This document shows, piece after piece, positions 19,247 to 30,350 of a stretch of DNA of 64,000 nt; within the stretch, counting starts at the first letter, position 1; each line of letters opens with the position of its first letter. The DNA lies in contig CM065385.1 of assembly GCA_033060915.1 (NCBI GenBank), positions 17,039,001-17,103,000 on the forward strand, given 5' to 3'. The notes below the pieces were generated by a model. It was not told where the DNA came from, ran no database searches, and saw only the letters and a program-made list of their open reading frames with translations. Made by a program: the position numbers and the translations under genes. Source of the DNA: Euryodendron excelsum. Lineage: Eukaryota > Streptophyta > Magnoliopsida > Ericales > Pentaphylacaceae.

Positions 19247-21207
19247 CAGATGCCCTCTGTAGAGACTCTGATCTTCTTTTGCCCCTATTCCTGAGATGTA
19301 TTGATGTTAGACGGTTTTATTTTGATAGTTTTGTACAAAAATGGATATTTATGGCATTTAGAAGCATGGATAGACAAAGACATTTACGATCTTTTCAGCT
19401 AAGTATATGATTAGATGCATGTGATGGATGATGATGTTATGTATCTATTATATGAGTTGATGTTGATGACTTTTGTTTTCACCTGGAGTTATGTCCTATG
19501 CAAAGCTCATGCAATTTTTATTTTATATTTTTTTATGCGCATATTAGAAATACATTAACTAATAGAATGACAAGGTATGTTGTCGAACTTGTAGTCTTTG
19601 GAATGGTAACTTCTTCCTTTTCGAAGGTCTAGCCTCTCCTCTGGCTCAACCCTACCTTGGTTGGATGATAGCACTTCGCACCTTTCTCAACCTTTTGATC
19701 GCCTCCGACTCTCTGTCTTAGGGCTAGTGTATATGGTTATTGGGCTGAGACTCTCGACTCTTGAGGTTTTAGCAACAACTTACCCGACCTTCAGCAGAGC
19801 GATAAGCGGCCAGTCCTTTCAATCCGAGGAGACTTTACTTAGGACCGTAATGTAGGCTAGGTTATGGGGTCTTCGAAACGATGGGATATGTAGGCTCAAA
19901 TTCAATGTTATTTTCAACAGGGTTTAGATCCATACCATCCTTGACTTTTTCAGTAGGGCTAGCATCCCTCCTTAGCTTTGGTAACATATCTAGCTCATTT
20001 AGATCAAGCAATCCATTTTCAATCAGAGAGGACTTTAATAGGGTTGTAATGTAGGCCATGGCTTTGGGGTTTTGCAAGAAAGGATAAAAGCTCGAACCTA
20101 TTGTTTCTACTAGGGTTTCTTTATAACCTAGGATCACTTTTAAACTTCCTTCTTGCTTTTGACCATATACTTCTTAGGGTGAAAATGACTATTTCTTTCA
20201 CCCTTTCCATATGCTTTTTGAGAGAAACATGACTGCCTTCTCATTTGATCTTCTTATTATGCTTTTGAAGATGACTCAATCATAGTTTTCTTCAGGCCTT
20301 TCTTTAGATAGATATATATATATATATTGGCCTCTTGCCCCTTGGCAACTCTTTTTCTTTACTTTGTCCTTTCTTTTCTTTTATGGAACGACTAATTCTT
20401 CGACCCTTTTTCTTTAGACCTTTTCCTTGGCGGTTCAAACTACCCAATGTGGGCGGTGATCCCTAAGGTGGGGTTTTCTCGGAAAAAGGATAGATGGCTC
20501 AACAGGTTTGGCGAGGGGTTGCTTTTGACTGTATGGGAAATGAAATGAGGGCCTCTCTTCACTTTGAACTAGATTGCTTGATCCATGGAGCTTTCATTGC
20601 AGCCTTAGCATAGCGGGGGTGGACATCATTCCTAGAGTTCTCAAATATTGTCTGCCCCATTGTGGGGAGGACAGTCTTGGATCGGGGTTGACAAAGAAAA
20701 CTTCGTTTGTTGCGAGGCTCTAGGGGTTAAGCAAAAGGAATAGAAGCACATTCATTTAGTTATTTATTCTTTTATTTATATGTGGAGAAGTGAAAAATGG
20801 CTCCTCTTCACTTCGATAAACTGGCCACACATCGCTTAGCTTCAGAGTCTTGTAAGTGTTGCCTTTGGGTAGTATCCTCACTCATCCTTATCCTCTCTCT
20901 CTCTCTCTAGAAAGCTGATCATTTGGTGAGTGGTTAACTCATGCTATCATCCCTTTAAGCCGGATCATTCCATAAGATACACCATGCCCCTTGCGGAGGA
21001 AGTAGTTACCACTCACAAGAGAAGATAAGACAACAACGATGAAATAAAAGACCATCATTTGACTACTATTATCATTTTTATGGAAAGCATAGAGTTTCTA
21101 AGCAAAAACGGAATGTAAATATCAATTTAGAGACAGAAAGTAAAAGGGATAGAAAGAAAGTGGGTGAAAACACCCCTCTCTTGTGCGCTTTTGAAAGGAT
21201 TCCTGTT
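19247..21207. other. Element A internal spacer, no gene recognised
   Basis: AT-rich, no long reading frame on either strand, no RT or integrase motif. It contains two diverged repeat modules (19812-20150), a CCAATGTGGGCGGTGAT module near 20437, a TA tract (20312-20327) and a CT tract near 20893. The same modules, in the same order, occur in element B (33185-34400), so the spacer is an inherited part of the family. It could include the 3' end of the PMD transcript. Confidence 0.7.
19812..20150. repeat. Two diverged direct-repeat modules (A)
   Basis: Each unit has GAGGAGACTTTA / GAGAGGACTTTA, then a GTAATGTAGGC core, then AGG..GGGGT and GGCTCAAA or AGCTCGAA. Unit starts are about 210 bp apart. 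Element B has two equivalent units at 33185 and 33420. Confidence 0.65.
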
Positions 21208-21470
21208 TCAGTGAGGCCTTGGGACAATGCCCAAGTCTCTGATGCTCCATTCGCGACCCGGATCCTCGGCCAAGGCAAGACAAGCAAAGGCTTCCCCTAG
21301 AGCTCCGAAGGTGTTGACATTGCAGGAGCGGCTGTCAGCTTCCTTCTTATTCTTTGCAGCGGGTTCTTCTGTAAATAGCGTGACTAGTTCACCGCCTTCC
21401 AAATCGAACGGCTCCATCTGCTCTCTTTACTCCTTTAGCTCCCAGCCAAAGTCTTCATAGTTATACTCAG
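21208..21470 (-). pseudogene. Unrecognised reading-frame fragment downstream of gag (A)
   Basis: A 69-codon open stretch on the minus strand (21417-21208) begins MEPFDLEGGELVTLF and is acidic at first. It is in the expected direction, downstream of gag, where a protease would begin in an autonomous element. I see no DTG/DSG aspartic protease motif. It may be the decayed end of gag or chance. Confidence 0.25.
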
Positions 21471-21689
21471 TTGTGAGCCAAGAATTTTCTAGTAAGTTAC
21501 GTTTCGCCGGGGTATATTTTGGATGTAGAAATTCAGCACCCCATCCATTAACAGCCGTGTTCTTGGTCATCTCATCTTTTGGAAATATTTGCTCCTTAAT
21601 GGGCCAATCAGAAGCATCAAGTACCTCCTCCTCCCAGTCGTTTTCTTCATTGGCCTCCCAATCGTTCTCATAACCTTCGGCCCCGAGCT

Positions 21690-23198
21690 TGTCGACCTCC
21701 CATTTCTACAACTATCATATTGACGGTGTGATCCGACAAAGGATAAGTGGTCACATTGGGAGTAGGAGCGAGTTTTACCGGCTGCAAATCATTGGTCTTA
21801 TTGTCGATCAAGTCTTAGATTTTGTGCTTGAGAGCGAAGCAGCTTTCGGTGTCGTGCCCCTGGCCACCTGAATGGTATTCACATGTTAGAGCAGCAATAA
21901 AGGTCGAGGGTAGAGGGCTTAGCAACGGGCGAGCAGGTACAGGCTTCAAGATGTTGTTCTTTAGAAGACTATGGTAAGCCTCGGTTTGAGTGCAGGCTAA
22001 GGCGTTGAAAGTACGGATGCATCGAGCGGGTCTATTAAAGTTGGGTCATGCTCCAGCGGGACCATAGTTTGGGGTTGGAACAGGCATGGTCAAGGTGGGT
22101 AAGGGTAGGACTGGGGGTGATTGTAGCGGGGGATGGTATTGGGGTGGTTGGCTAGGCAGAATAGCGGACACTTCACTTTCCTTCCTTATCGTGCCCCTTA
22201 TAGTAGCCACCTTCTTGGCTATGTTGGTGGTATTTTCTCCAGTCTTGGCATAGGGGTCTGTAATTCTTCCTGTCTTGAGGCCGTTTTCTATCATCTCTCC
22301 CAGCATGATGAGCTCGGAGAAGATTTTTCCCACGCTTGTGCAAAGCTTCTCGTAGAATATACCTTGAAAAGTATGTACAAACAGTTGTACATACTCCTTC
22401 TCCTCCAGCGGAGGATTAACTTGTGCAGCAGCCTCCCTATCTTAGGGCATATCCTTTAAAGCTCTCCTTCTCACCCTTGCTCATCAGCATCAAGGACCAT
22501 CGATCAGAAGTGAGGTCGATGTTGTGACGGTATTAGGCTTTGAATGCATTGACTAGCTCCATCCAGGTTGTGATCTTCCTTAAGTCCAGACGAGCAAACC
22601 ATTGTAGAGCAGACCTTGTGAGGCTGTGTTGGAATAGCTGCATAAGGAGCTTCGGATCGTTGCCATGTCCACTTAGCGCTCCAGCATATAGACGAAGATG
22701 AGCAACGGGGTTACCGTTACCGTTGTACTTCTGGAAGTCGGGCATTTTAAACCTAGCAGGTCTTGGGTGGTCAGGGAAGAAACAAAGCTCATCATTGGAA
22801 GTGAATCCGTAAGTATCGTGGCCATGGAGACTTCGCAACGAATCTTCCAACCCTTGGATTTTTAGACTAAGAGGGTCTAGAGGGGCCTTCTTTTTGGCAG
22901 GTGAAAGCAATATGGCCTCTTCTTCTTCAGTGTTGACCCCTTTGGCATCTTCCTTAGTCCTCCCAGCATTGTCAAACTAAAGCATGATCCTTGGATTAGC
23001 GGGTTCAAGATCCTTGGATGAAGTCATAGATGATGACGGGACCGCAGTAGCATCCTTCATGGCCAGAGTTTGAATGAGTTTGAGCATCTCATCTATCTTA
23101 GTCCTCATTTCATTGTCTTTCTCTCGAGAGACTTGGGAGAATTCTTCAGGGTTAGCAGCCATCAGTGATGCTCTTTTCTGGGTGATAATAGGATCCCT
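21690..23198 (-). pseudogene. gag: gag polyprotein of Tat/Ogre-type element A, broken
   Basis: Minus strand. It is open from the deletion junction at about 23198; the conserved RDPIIT-x2-RASLMAANPEE shared with the copy at 43147 suggests the true start is upstream of the ATG at 23162. The Retrotrans_gag core (22760-22330) shows FKMPDFQKYNGNGNPVAHLR, LLMQLFQHSLTRSALQWFARLD and, after a stop, YRHNIDLTSDRWSL and KESFKGYALR. The nucleocapsid-like knuckle CEYHSGGQGHDTESC lies near 21870, followed by the Tat-typical FALKHKI-x-DLIDN. Breaks: TAG near 22978 (Leu-stop-Phe), TAA near 22533, a two-base deletion frameshift near 22430, and further stops after 22046. Gag would form the virus-like particle and package the RNA. 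Confidence 0.85.
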
Positions 23199-26100
23199 AG
23201 AATATTTTATTAAAATAGAATATTTGATTTGAAAAAGGAGTTGAATTGGAATTTGGATTTGATTTGAATTTAGAATAGAGGATTGGAAATTGGAAGTGTT
23301 TTGGAAATATTGAGGTTTAAAAAACTTAGGAAAGATGAGACTTAGGAAAGACTTCAGATTAAGAAAAACTTGACTACACTTGGAAAAGTTTTGAGAAAAG
23401 ATTTGACTCGAATATTAGACTCAAAAGATTAGGAAAGATTAGATTTAGGAAGGGTTTGAATTAGGAAAGTTTCAAATTAGGAAAGTGTCGTTTTAAGAAG
23501 GTTCCATTTTAGGAAATTTTCGAATTAGGAAAGTTTTGAATTAAGAAAGTTTCAACTTAGGAAAGTTTCAGCTTAGGAAAGTTTTGAATTTAGAATGTTT
23601 CAATTTAGGAAAGTTTTGAATTTGGAATGTTTAGAAAACAAGGAAGTTTTGAAAATAAGAAAGTTCTGAGTTTAGAAAGTTTTGAAATTTGGAAAGATTT
23701 GAAGTTTAGAAAGTTTAAGATTTAGAAAGTTTTAGAGTTTGAAATTTAGAAAATCTTGGGATTAGGAAAGGTTTGAGTTTTAGAAAGATTTGAAAACTTA
23801 GGTTGGAAAAGTTAAGATTTGAAAAGGGGTAGAATTAGGAAATGGTTGAACTAAGAATAGCTGAGTTTTAAAATTTAGGAAAGATTTTTATGTTCAAGTT
23901 TTGGAAACTTAAGATTTAGGAAAGTAGAAGTTTAGGAAGGATTTGAACTAAGAAATATTTGGATTAGGAAGGGATTGGATTTCGTTTCTAAAAGAGAAAG
24001 TTTGATTTTGTTTCCAAAAACGGAGGATAGGATCTAGTTTCCTAAACGGGAAGATTGGATTTGGTTTCCTAAAGGGAAAATTGGATTTGACAAGGTTTTG
24101 GAAATAGAGGTTTTAGAAACCCTAGATTTGGAAGTGTATAGTTTTGACGTAGAAAATAGGTTTTGGAAACTTATGATTTTGATGTAGAAGGGGAGGTTTT
24201 GGAAACCTAAGTTTGGGGCAAGGTTGAAAATCACGTTTTTTGAAAGAAAATTAGGGTTTCCTAATTGTGGGTTCTAGGGCTTGACTTGGACTCTAAGGAA
24301 ATCGTTTTTGGAAATTGGGTTTTTTGGAAAGAGGAATTTTTGGTAGGAAATCCTAGAGAGGAGTTTCTAGAAGGAAGATTTTGGAGAGGGAGTTTTTGGA
24401 AAGATTTTTAGAAGGAGATTGTTGGAAAGAGTTTTTTAGAAAGTGTGTTTTGAAAAGAATTTTAGGAAGGAAGTTTTTAGAAAGTAAAACTTTTGAGAGA
24501 GTTTTGAAAACAAGATCTTGGAAGGAGATTGTTAGGGAGAGTTTTTAGGAAAGAGATTTAGGGAGTATTTTCTAAGAAGGAAACCTAGGGAGTGTTTTTA
24601 GAAAAGTGGACTTTGAAGAGAGCGTTTTGGAAAGGAGTTTAGAAAGAGAAGTTTTGGAAAATAGTTTTTTGGAGGAAGCTTTTAGAAAGCAATTTTGTTA
24701 CAGTGGCACTAGGGCAAAATTCCTCTTGGTGCCACTAGGAGTGGCGCCAGGCCATTTCTTGGCTTGCAGTGGCACCAGCTAGTTAGGAAAGTGTTTAGGT
24801 CGGCAAGCAACATATCTTTGACTAGATTTGGGGCCAGTACTAGTGACTACCATGCAATTTCTTGCCTAGTTTCACTAGGAGTGACTCCGGTAAGTCTGGG
24901 AATGATTTGAAAAGGCCGGGAATGACCCGGAAGGCTGGAAAAGAGCACGAACACTTAGAATAGTGTCCCGGAGGTATTTGACTTGAAAAATGAGGATTGG
25001 ATGTGTCAGAAGGGTTGACTGGGCCTTTAGGGGCAAAACGGTCAATCGAATTGGGAAGTTGTCGGGAGGGACTCAAACTGTCCCAGAAGAAGACTCGTGA
25101 TTTGAAAACATTATTTAGAATGTTTCCAAAGGTTGCCGGTTTGATACCTAGAGCCGGTGTGGTTAGAAAAGGTAACCGGCCCACCAAGGGCAAAACGGTC
25201 ATTTCACACTGGGTTTGCCGAAACTGACTTGGAATGATCCGAAAGGATAAAGAAAGGTTGAGAATACTATAAAAAGCATTCTCGAGAAGTTACCGGTTTG
25301 ATACCCACAGCCGGTGTGGTCCCCGGGGCGTTCGGATGCCTAGGGGCAAAATGGTCATCTTGACCAAAAAGTCTCAGAATTGATCCGAAAATGACTAGAG
25401 GGCACCTAATCATGCCGGATTGCTTTTAAGGCAATCTTAGAAGGTTGGACTTACCGTTCTAAAGACTCAGGTGTGTTCTCAAGAAACGTACCCAAAAAAG
25501 CCCAAGGGGCAGTTTGGTCATTTTTCACCGAAGTGGGCTAGCAGGCACTGGTGTTAACCTGGGTTTTGAGTGTTTCCGCCACTCTGACAGTAGTTGCGTG
25601 ATATAGGGGTTTGTTGGCAATTCCCTATATCGACCTGTTTATGAGTATTTTCGCCACTTTAACAGTTGTGATATTTGTGAGTATTTTCGCTACTCTGGCA
25701 GTTCGCGATCATTCCCGAGACTGCTTGATCTCAGGTAGCTGCTAAAGGGACTTAGCGCCCGAGAAGTCAACTTTCTCAGAAGGCGTGCCTAAATGGACAT
25801 TTATGCATTGGCGGGCTAGCTGGTGCCAAAGGTGGACCGTTCTACCATCTAGGGGACTTAGGGTCTTGTCCCGGTCGACAGGTTTGAAGGGACTTAACAT
25901 CTCGAAAGGATTTTCTTCAAAAAACATGCTGGACCGTCTCGAGGAATCAATTGTCTCGAGAGAATGATTGGAATTGGAAAGGGGTCTTATCGTCTTCAGA
26001 AAGACGCGCCTGATTGGAGTAGATTTACCATCTCGAGGATTCAACTGTCGAGAGAGAGGGATTGGAATTGGAAGGGGGCTTTATCGTCTTTGGAAAGACG

Positions 26101-26488
26101 TGCTTGATTTGGAATTAGAAAAAGGACTTACCGTCTTCGGAAAGACATGCCTATTGGATTAGGAAAGGGGACTTACCATCTTCGAGAAGACGTGCCTATT
26201 GGATTAGGAAAGGGGACCTACCATCTTTGGGAAGACGTGCCTGTTGGATTAGGAAAGGGGACTTATCGTCTTCGGGAAGACGTGCTTGATGGAATTTGGA
26301 CAGGACAATACCCCGAAGGGCATTTTGGTCCTTTTGCCTCTATCTGGGCCTGATGGGGCTCGCGAAGCGATGGATAGACGGGATTTAGACTTAGAGAGTT
26401 GGTTTCGATTGGAATACATCCATATTGACTAGAGTACAAGTCTAGACAGAGTGTAGACTATCGAGCGGTCAAAAATGGGGTGCTTACA
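23199..26488 (-). mobile_element. 5' LTR of element A, doubly deleted
   Basis: Right end GGGGTGCTTACA at 26488. The left end is truncated: gag-side sequence stops at about 23198 and LTR sequence resumes at about 23213 at the position equivalent to 11867, so the primer-binding site, leader and about 870 bp of LTR are gone. A second deletion at about 24697 removes about 1 kb relative to the 3' LTR (equivalent 13331-14340), including the TATA box. The rest is very similar to 11867-16046, as expected for the two LTRs of one element. Confidence 0.82.
24699..24780 (-). promoter_or_regulatory. GGCGCC array without TATA box (A 5' LTR)
   Basis: A degenerate array with one intact GTGGCGCCAG copy. The deletion junction at about 24697 removed the TATA box that should follow on the minus strand. 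Confidence 0.6.
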
Positions 26489-29400
26489 TAGGGAAGACAT
26501 ACTAAGCCATCACCCTACCCCGCCCTTGTGGTACCTACATGTCTATTCACCCTAGATTCACCTATGAGAGTCTTCAACTAACAAATGTCCAAAACTATCC
26601 ACTTTAGAAAAGAATTTTAAAAGGAATGATGCATGATATGCAATTGCAAGAAAAGATTTAGGAAAGATTCCGATTAGGAAAGGTTTCGTTTTAGGAAAGG
26701 TTACGAATTAGGAAAGTTTTCGAAATAAGAAAGGTTTCGAATTAGGAAAGTTTTCACAATAGGAAAGGTTTGAAATGGGAATGCTTCAGAATTGGAATGT
26801 TTTTTAAAAAGGGAAGTTTTGAATGTAAGAAAGTTTTGAGTTTAGAAAGTTTTAAATTTGGAAAGATTTGAAGTTTAAGGGAGATTAGAATTTTAGAAGG
26901 ATTTAAAGTTTGAGTTTTAGAAATTCTTGAAATTAGGAAAAGTTTGAGTTTAAGAAAGATTCGAAGATTTATATTTGGAAAGTTGAAATTTGGAAAGGTA
27001 TAGAATTAGGAAAGATTTAGACTAGGAAGGATTTGGAAGTTTAAAGTTTAAGGAAATATTTAAATGTTTAAGTTTTGGAAACCTAAGATTTAGGAAGGTA
27101 TGAGATTAGGAAGGAATGGATTAGGAAAGATTTGGATTGGGAAAGATTGAGATTCCTATTTCCTAAAATAAAGGATTGGATTTTGTTTCTAAAAAGATGT
27201 GTTTTGATTTTGTTTCCAAAAACAAAGGATAGGATCTAGTTTTTTAAATGAAAGATTGGATTTGGCATGGATTTGGGAAAAGGGAAGTTTTAGAAATCTT
27301 AGATTTGGAAGACTATAGTTTTAATATAGAAAAGAGGTTTTCGAAATATATATAGTTTTGGCATAGGAAATAGGAGGTTTTGGAAACCTAGGTTTTGAGG
27401 CCAAAATAGGAAATTGAAAATCATGTTTTTGGCAAGGAAAATTAGAGTTCCCTAATTATTGTCTCTAGGGCTTGACTTGGACTTTAAGGAAAGATTTTGG
27501 AAAGTGAGCTTTAGAAAGGGAGACTTTTGGAAAGAAATCGTAGAGAGGAGTTTTTAGAAAGTGAACTTGAGAGGAGTTTTAGAAAGAAGATTTTGGAAAA
27601 GAGATTTTTGGAAAGATAGGTTTATGAAAGAGACTTATGGAGCGTTTTTGGAAAGTGAACTTTGAGGAGAGCGTTTTGGAAAAGAGTTTGAAAAGGAGTT
27701 TTTGAAAAATAGATTTTTGGAGGGAGTTTTTGGAAACAATTTTGGAAAGAAGATTGGAGAGAGTTTTTAGAAAGTATATAAAATATCTTACTTTCCTAAA
27801 ACGATTCTAACCATAAGAAGGTTAGAACCACTCTAAGATAGTGGTTTTGAAAACAATGAAGATTTGAAAATATGGACCGTATTAGTCACTTTAAATGTAA
27901 CACTTTCCTAAAGTAACCCTAGCCATGGAAAGGCTAGAACCACCTTAGGATTGTGGTTTTGAAAACATGTTTTGAAAAATAAGAATTTGATGTAAGGTTT
28001 GAAAACAATTTTGATGCAAGCTTTTGAAAACAAGTTTAAAACAAACTTTCGAGGAATGTAAGATCATGATATGCACGATGCAAGTTGGGGTCGTGAACAT
28101 ACAAGGTTAAAGGCTTCACCACACAATCAAGGGGGCCGAACTCACGTGGTCTCCGGTTAGACTAAAAGAAAGCTCCTGACACGGTGACCTTCCAATAGCC
28201 TAATCCTACACATGGACCGCAAAATCCCTTGTTTCAAGCATGCAAAAAAAGGGGGGAAGAAGATGGGGGATTAACATAGAAAAAAACCCAAGTGGGTTCA
28301 GAGAGAGAAGAGAGAGGGGGGAGTTGCATAAACTTAAATAGAGAGCCTACCTTGTTTCTTCTTTATTTTGCTTTGCTTTGCGCACTTTGTTTTTCTTCCT
28401 TGCTTTTCTTATTTCAGTCCTTGCTTTGCTTCAGTCTTCAAGAACTTGTCTTCGATCTTCGGGAGCTTCAAAGTTGCAGCACTTCAAGTCTTCAATGGAG
28501 GCTTTGGAGGCTAGTGTATAAGTGTATATGAGTGTATGGGAGTGTATGAGAGCTAGGGTTTGGTGTATGGTGGCTAGGGTTTGGAAAACCTAAAGGAGAC
28601 TAGGGTTTAGAGAGGCTAGGAGCTCTGTATGTCGAAGAGTAGGGTTTTTAGATTGAGTTTGTGGACCTCTTTCATGCTGGAAGAGACTCTGTATTTATAG
28701 AGAGAAAAATGACTTGGCGCCTGTTGCAGTGGCACCAGGCCAAAATTCCTTCTAGCGCCACTAGGCCAAATATTCCTTCTGGCGCCAGCCACTTAGTAAA
28801 ATTTTAAGGTCGGTTAGCAACGTATATTGAGAAGATTTGGGCGCTTGTACTAGTGACTACTGTGCAATTTTTAGCCTAGCTTCACTAGGAGTGGCTCTAA
28901 AAGGTCCAGGAAGGATTTAAAGGACTAGGAATGGCCCGAAAAGGCGAAAAGGGATATGAACCCTCAGAATAGGATCCCGAGGGGTAATGGACTTGAAAAA
29001 GGAAATCAGGGTTTGTCGGAAGGGTTGACCGGGCCATTAAGGGCAAAATAGCCAACTGGGTTGGAAAGCTGCCAGGACGAACTCAGAATGTCCCGGAAGA
29101 AGACTCGAGATTTGGAAACATTATTTAGAATATTCCCAAAGGCTACCAGTTTGATACCTAAAGCTGGTGTAGTTCCCGAGGTATTAGGATGCCTAGGGCC
29201 AAAATGGTCATCTTGACCGAAAAGTCTCGGAATTGGCCCGAAACTAGCTAGAAGGCACCTAATCATGCTGGATCATCTTTGGGACGATCTTGGAAGGGTG
29301 GACTTACCGTTCTGAGGACTTAGGTACTTTCTCGAGAAACATGTCGAAAATGGCCCTAGGGGTAGTTTGGTCATTTTTCACCGAAATAGGCTAGTAAGCA

Positions 29401-30089
29401 CCGGTGTTGACCTGGGTTTTGAGTGTTTCCGCCACTCTAACGGCGATCCCCTGTTAGAAGGGTTTGTTGGCAATTCCCTATATCGACCTGTTTACGAGTA
29501 CTTTCGCTACTCTGACGATTGCGATGTTTACGAGTATTTTTGCTATTTTGACGATTTGCGATCATTCTCGAGACTGCTTGATCTCACGAAGCTGCTAAAT
29601 GGACTTAACACCTGAGGAATCAACTTTCTCAAAAGACATTCTAAAATGGACATTTCTGCATTGGCGGGCTAGCAAGCGCCGAAGGTGGACCGTTCTACCA
29701 TCTATTGGACTTGGGGTCTCGTCCCGGTCGACAGGTTTGAAAGGACTTACCATCCTGAAGAGTTCACTCAGAAGCATGCCGGATTGGATGCTCTTACCAC
29801 CTTGAGAAATCAAATTTCTTAAAAGGTCTGCCGGATTTAATTGCTATTAGAATTGGAATTGGAATTGGAAATGGAATCAGAAAGGGGACTTACTGTCTTC
29901 GGAAAGACGTGCCTATTGGAATTGGACCAAACATTACCCCCAAGGGCATTTTGGTCATTTTGCTTAAAGCAATTGATTAATGGGATTAGACTTGGAAAGT
30001 TGATTTAGATTGGAATATGTCCATATTGACTCAAATACAAGTCTAGACAGAATGGAGACTGTCGAGCGGGCAAAAATGGGGTGCTTACA
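26489..30089 (-). mobile_element. 3' LTR of element B (remainder)
   Basis: Begins TAGGGAAGACATACTAAG, equivalent to 11377 of A's LTR, and runs to the LTR start GGGGTGCTTACA at 30089, followed by a polypurine tract. The missing about 380-bp end should lie left of element A. Confidence 0.82.
28692..28795 (-). promoter_or_regulatory. B 3' LTR promoter: TATA box and degenerate GGCGCC array
   Basis: CTATAAATA on the minus strand at 28700-28692. Upstream of it (28720-28795) are GGCGCC, AGCGCCAC and GGCACC variants, fewer than in S1. Confidence 0.65.
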
Positions 30090-30105
30090 ACTGCCCCTCT
30101 TTTTC
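30090..30105 (-). promoter_or_regulatory. Polypurine tract of element B
   Basis: Minus-strand AAAAAGAGGGGCAGT abuts the LTR start TGTAAGCACC, matching the tract of element A. Confidence 0.82.
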
Positions 30106-30126
30106 TGTCTTTGCTTGTCAAAGACA
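30106..30126. other. Perfect 8-bp stem-loop beside the polypurine tract (B)
   Basis: TGTCTTTG, loop CTTGT, CAAAGACA. Identical to the stem-loop of element A at 16063-16083. Confidence 0.75.
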
Positions 30127-30287
30127 AAAAATGATAGAGTAAGAGTCCCATGTTGACCGTGAGGCGATCGGAGGGATGGACTTTGAAAATTTTTGAAAAT
30201 GGGAGTTTGGAAATGGATATTGGGCCTAAAAGACCTTTGAAATCGAGTTTTTGCTGAAAAAAGGCAAAGCTGTCCAAAATTGGCAAC

Positions 30288-30350
30288 TAGCGCCACTAGT
30301 AGTGGCGCCTTTGGAAGAAATGGCTTGGTGCCACTACTAGTGGCACTTAC
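30288..30350 (+). promoter_or_regulatory. GGCGCC-type array upstream of the antisense PMD relic (B)
   Basis: CTAGCGCCACTAGTAGTGGC, CTTGGTGCCACTACTAGTGG and neighbours. Same position and spacing as 16247-16311 in A. Confidence 0.5.

Larger units (their letters stand above)
10998..26488 (-). mobile_element. Element A: non-autonomous Tat/Ogre-type retrotransposon with antisense PMD gene
   Basis: Read on the minus strand: damaged 5' LTR (26488-23199), gag (23198 to about 21690), a non-coding spacer, the antisense PMD gene (plus strand 17400-19246), polypurine tract (16062-16047) and 3' LTR (16046-10998). No pol domain is recognisable in the about 7.1-kb internal region; a Tat pol alone needs roughly 5 kb. 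There is no matching target duplication (ACAGC left, TAGGG right). The right flank continues a minus-strand LTR at the position equivalent to 11377, which suggests insertion into the 3' LTR of element B and a later LTR-LTR exchange. Confidence 0.82.

Noticed and set aside
20312..20327. TA tract as a regulatory element (also 32676-32693)
   Set aside because: Simple microsatellite; present in both spacers but at different relative positions.
21208..21417. Aspartic protease after gag in element A
   Set aside because: No D-[TS]-G motif or family pattern visible in the open stretch.
16047..23198. Endogenous pararetrovirus as an alternative to an LTR retrotransposon
   Set aside because: Clear LTRs, polypurine tract, tRNA primer site in the companion element and 5-bp target duplications at sister copies; no movement protein or viral coat motifs.
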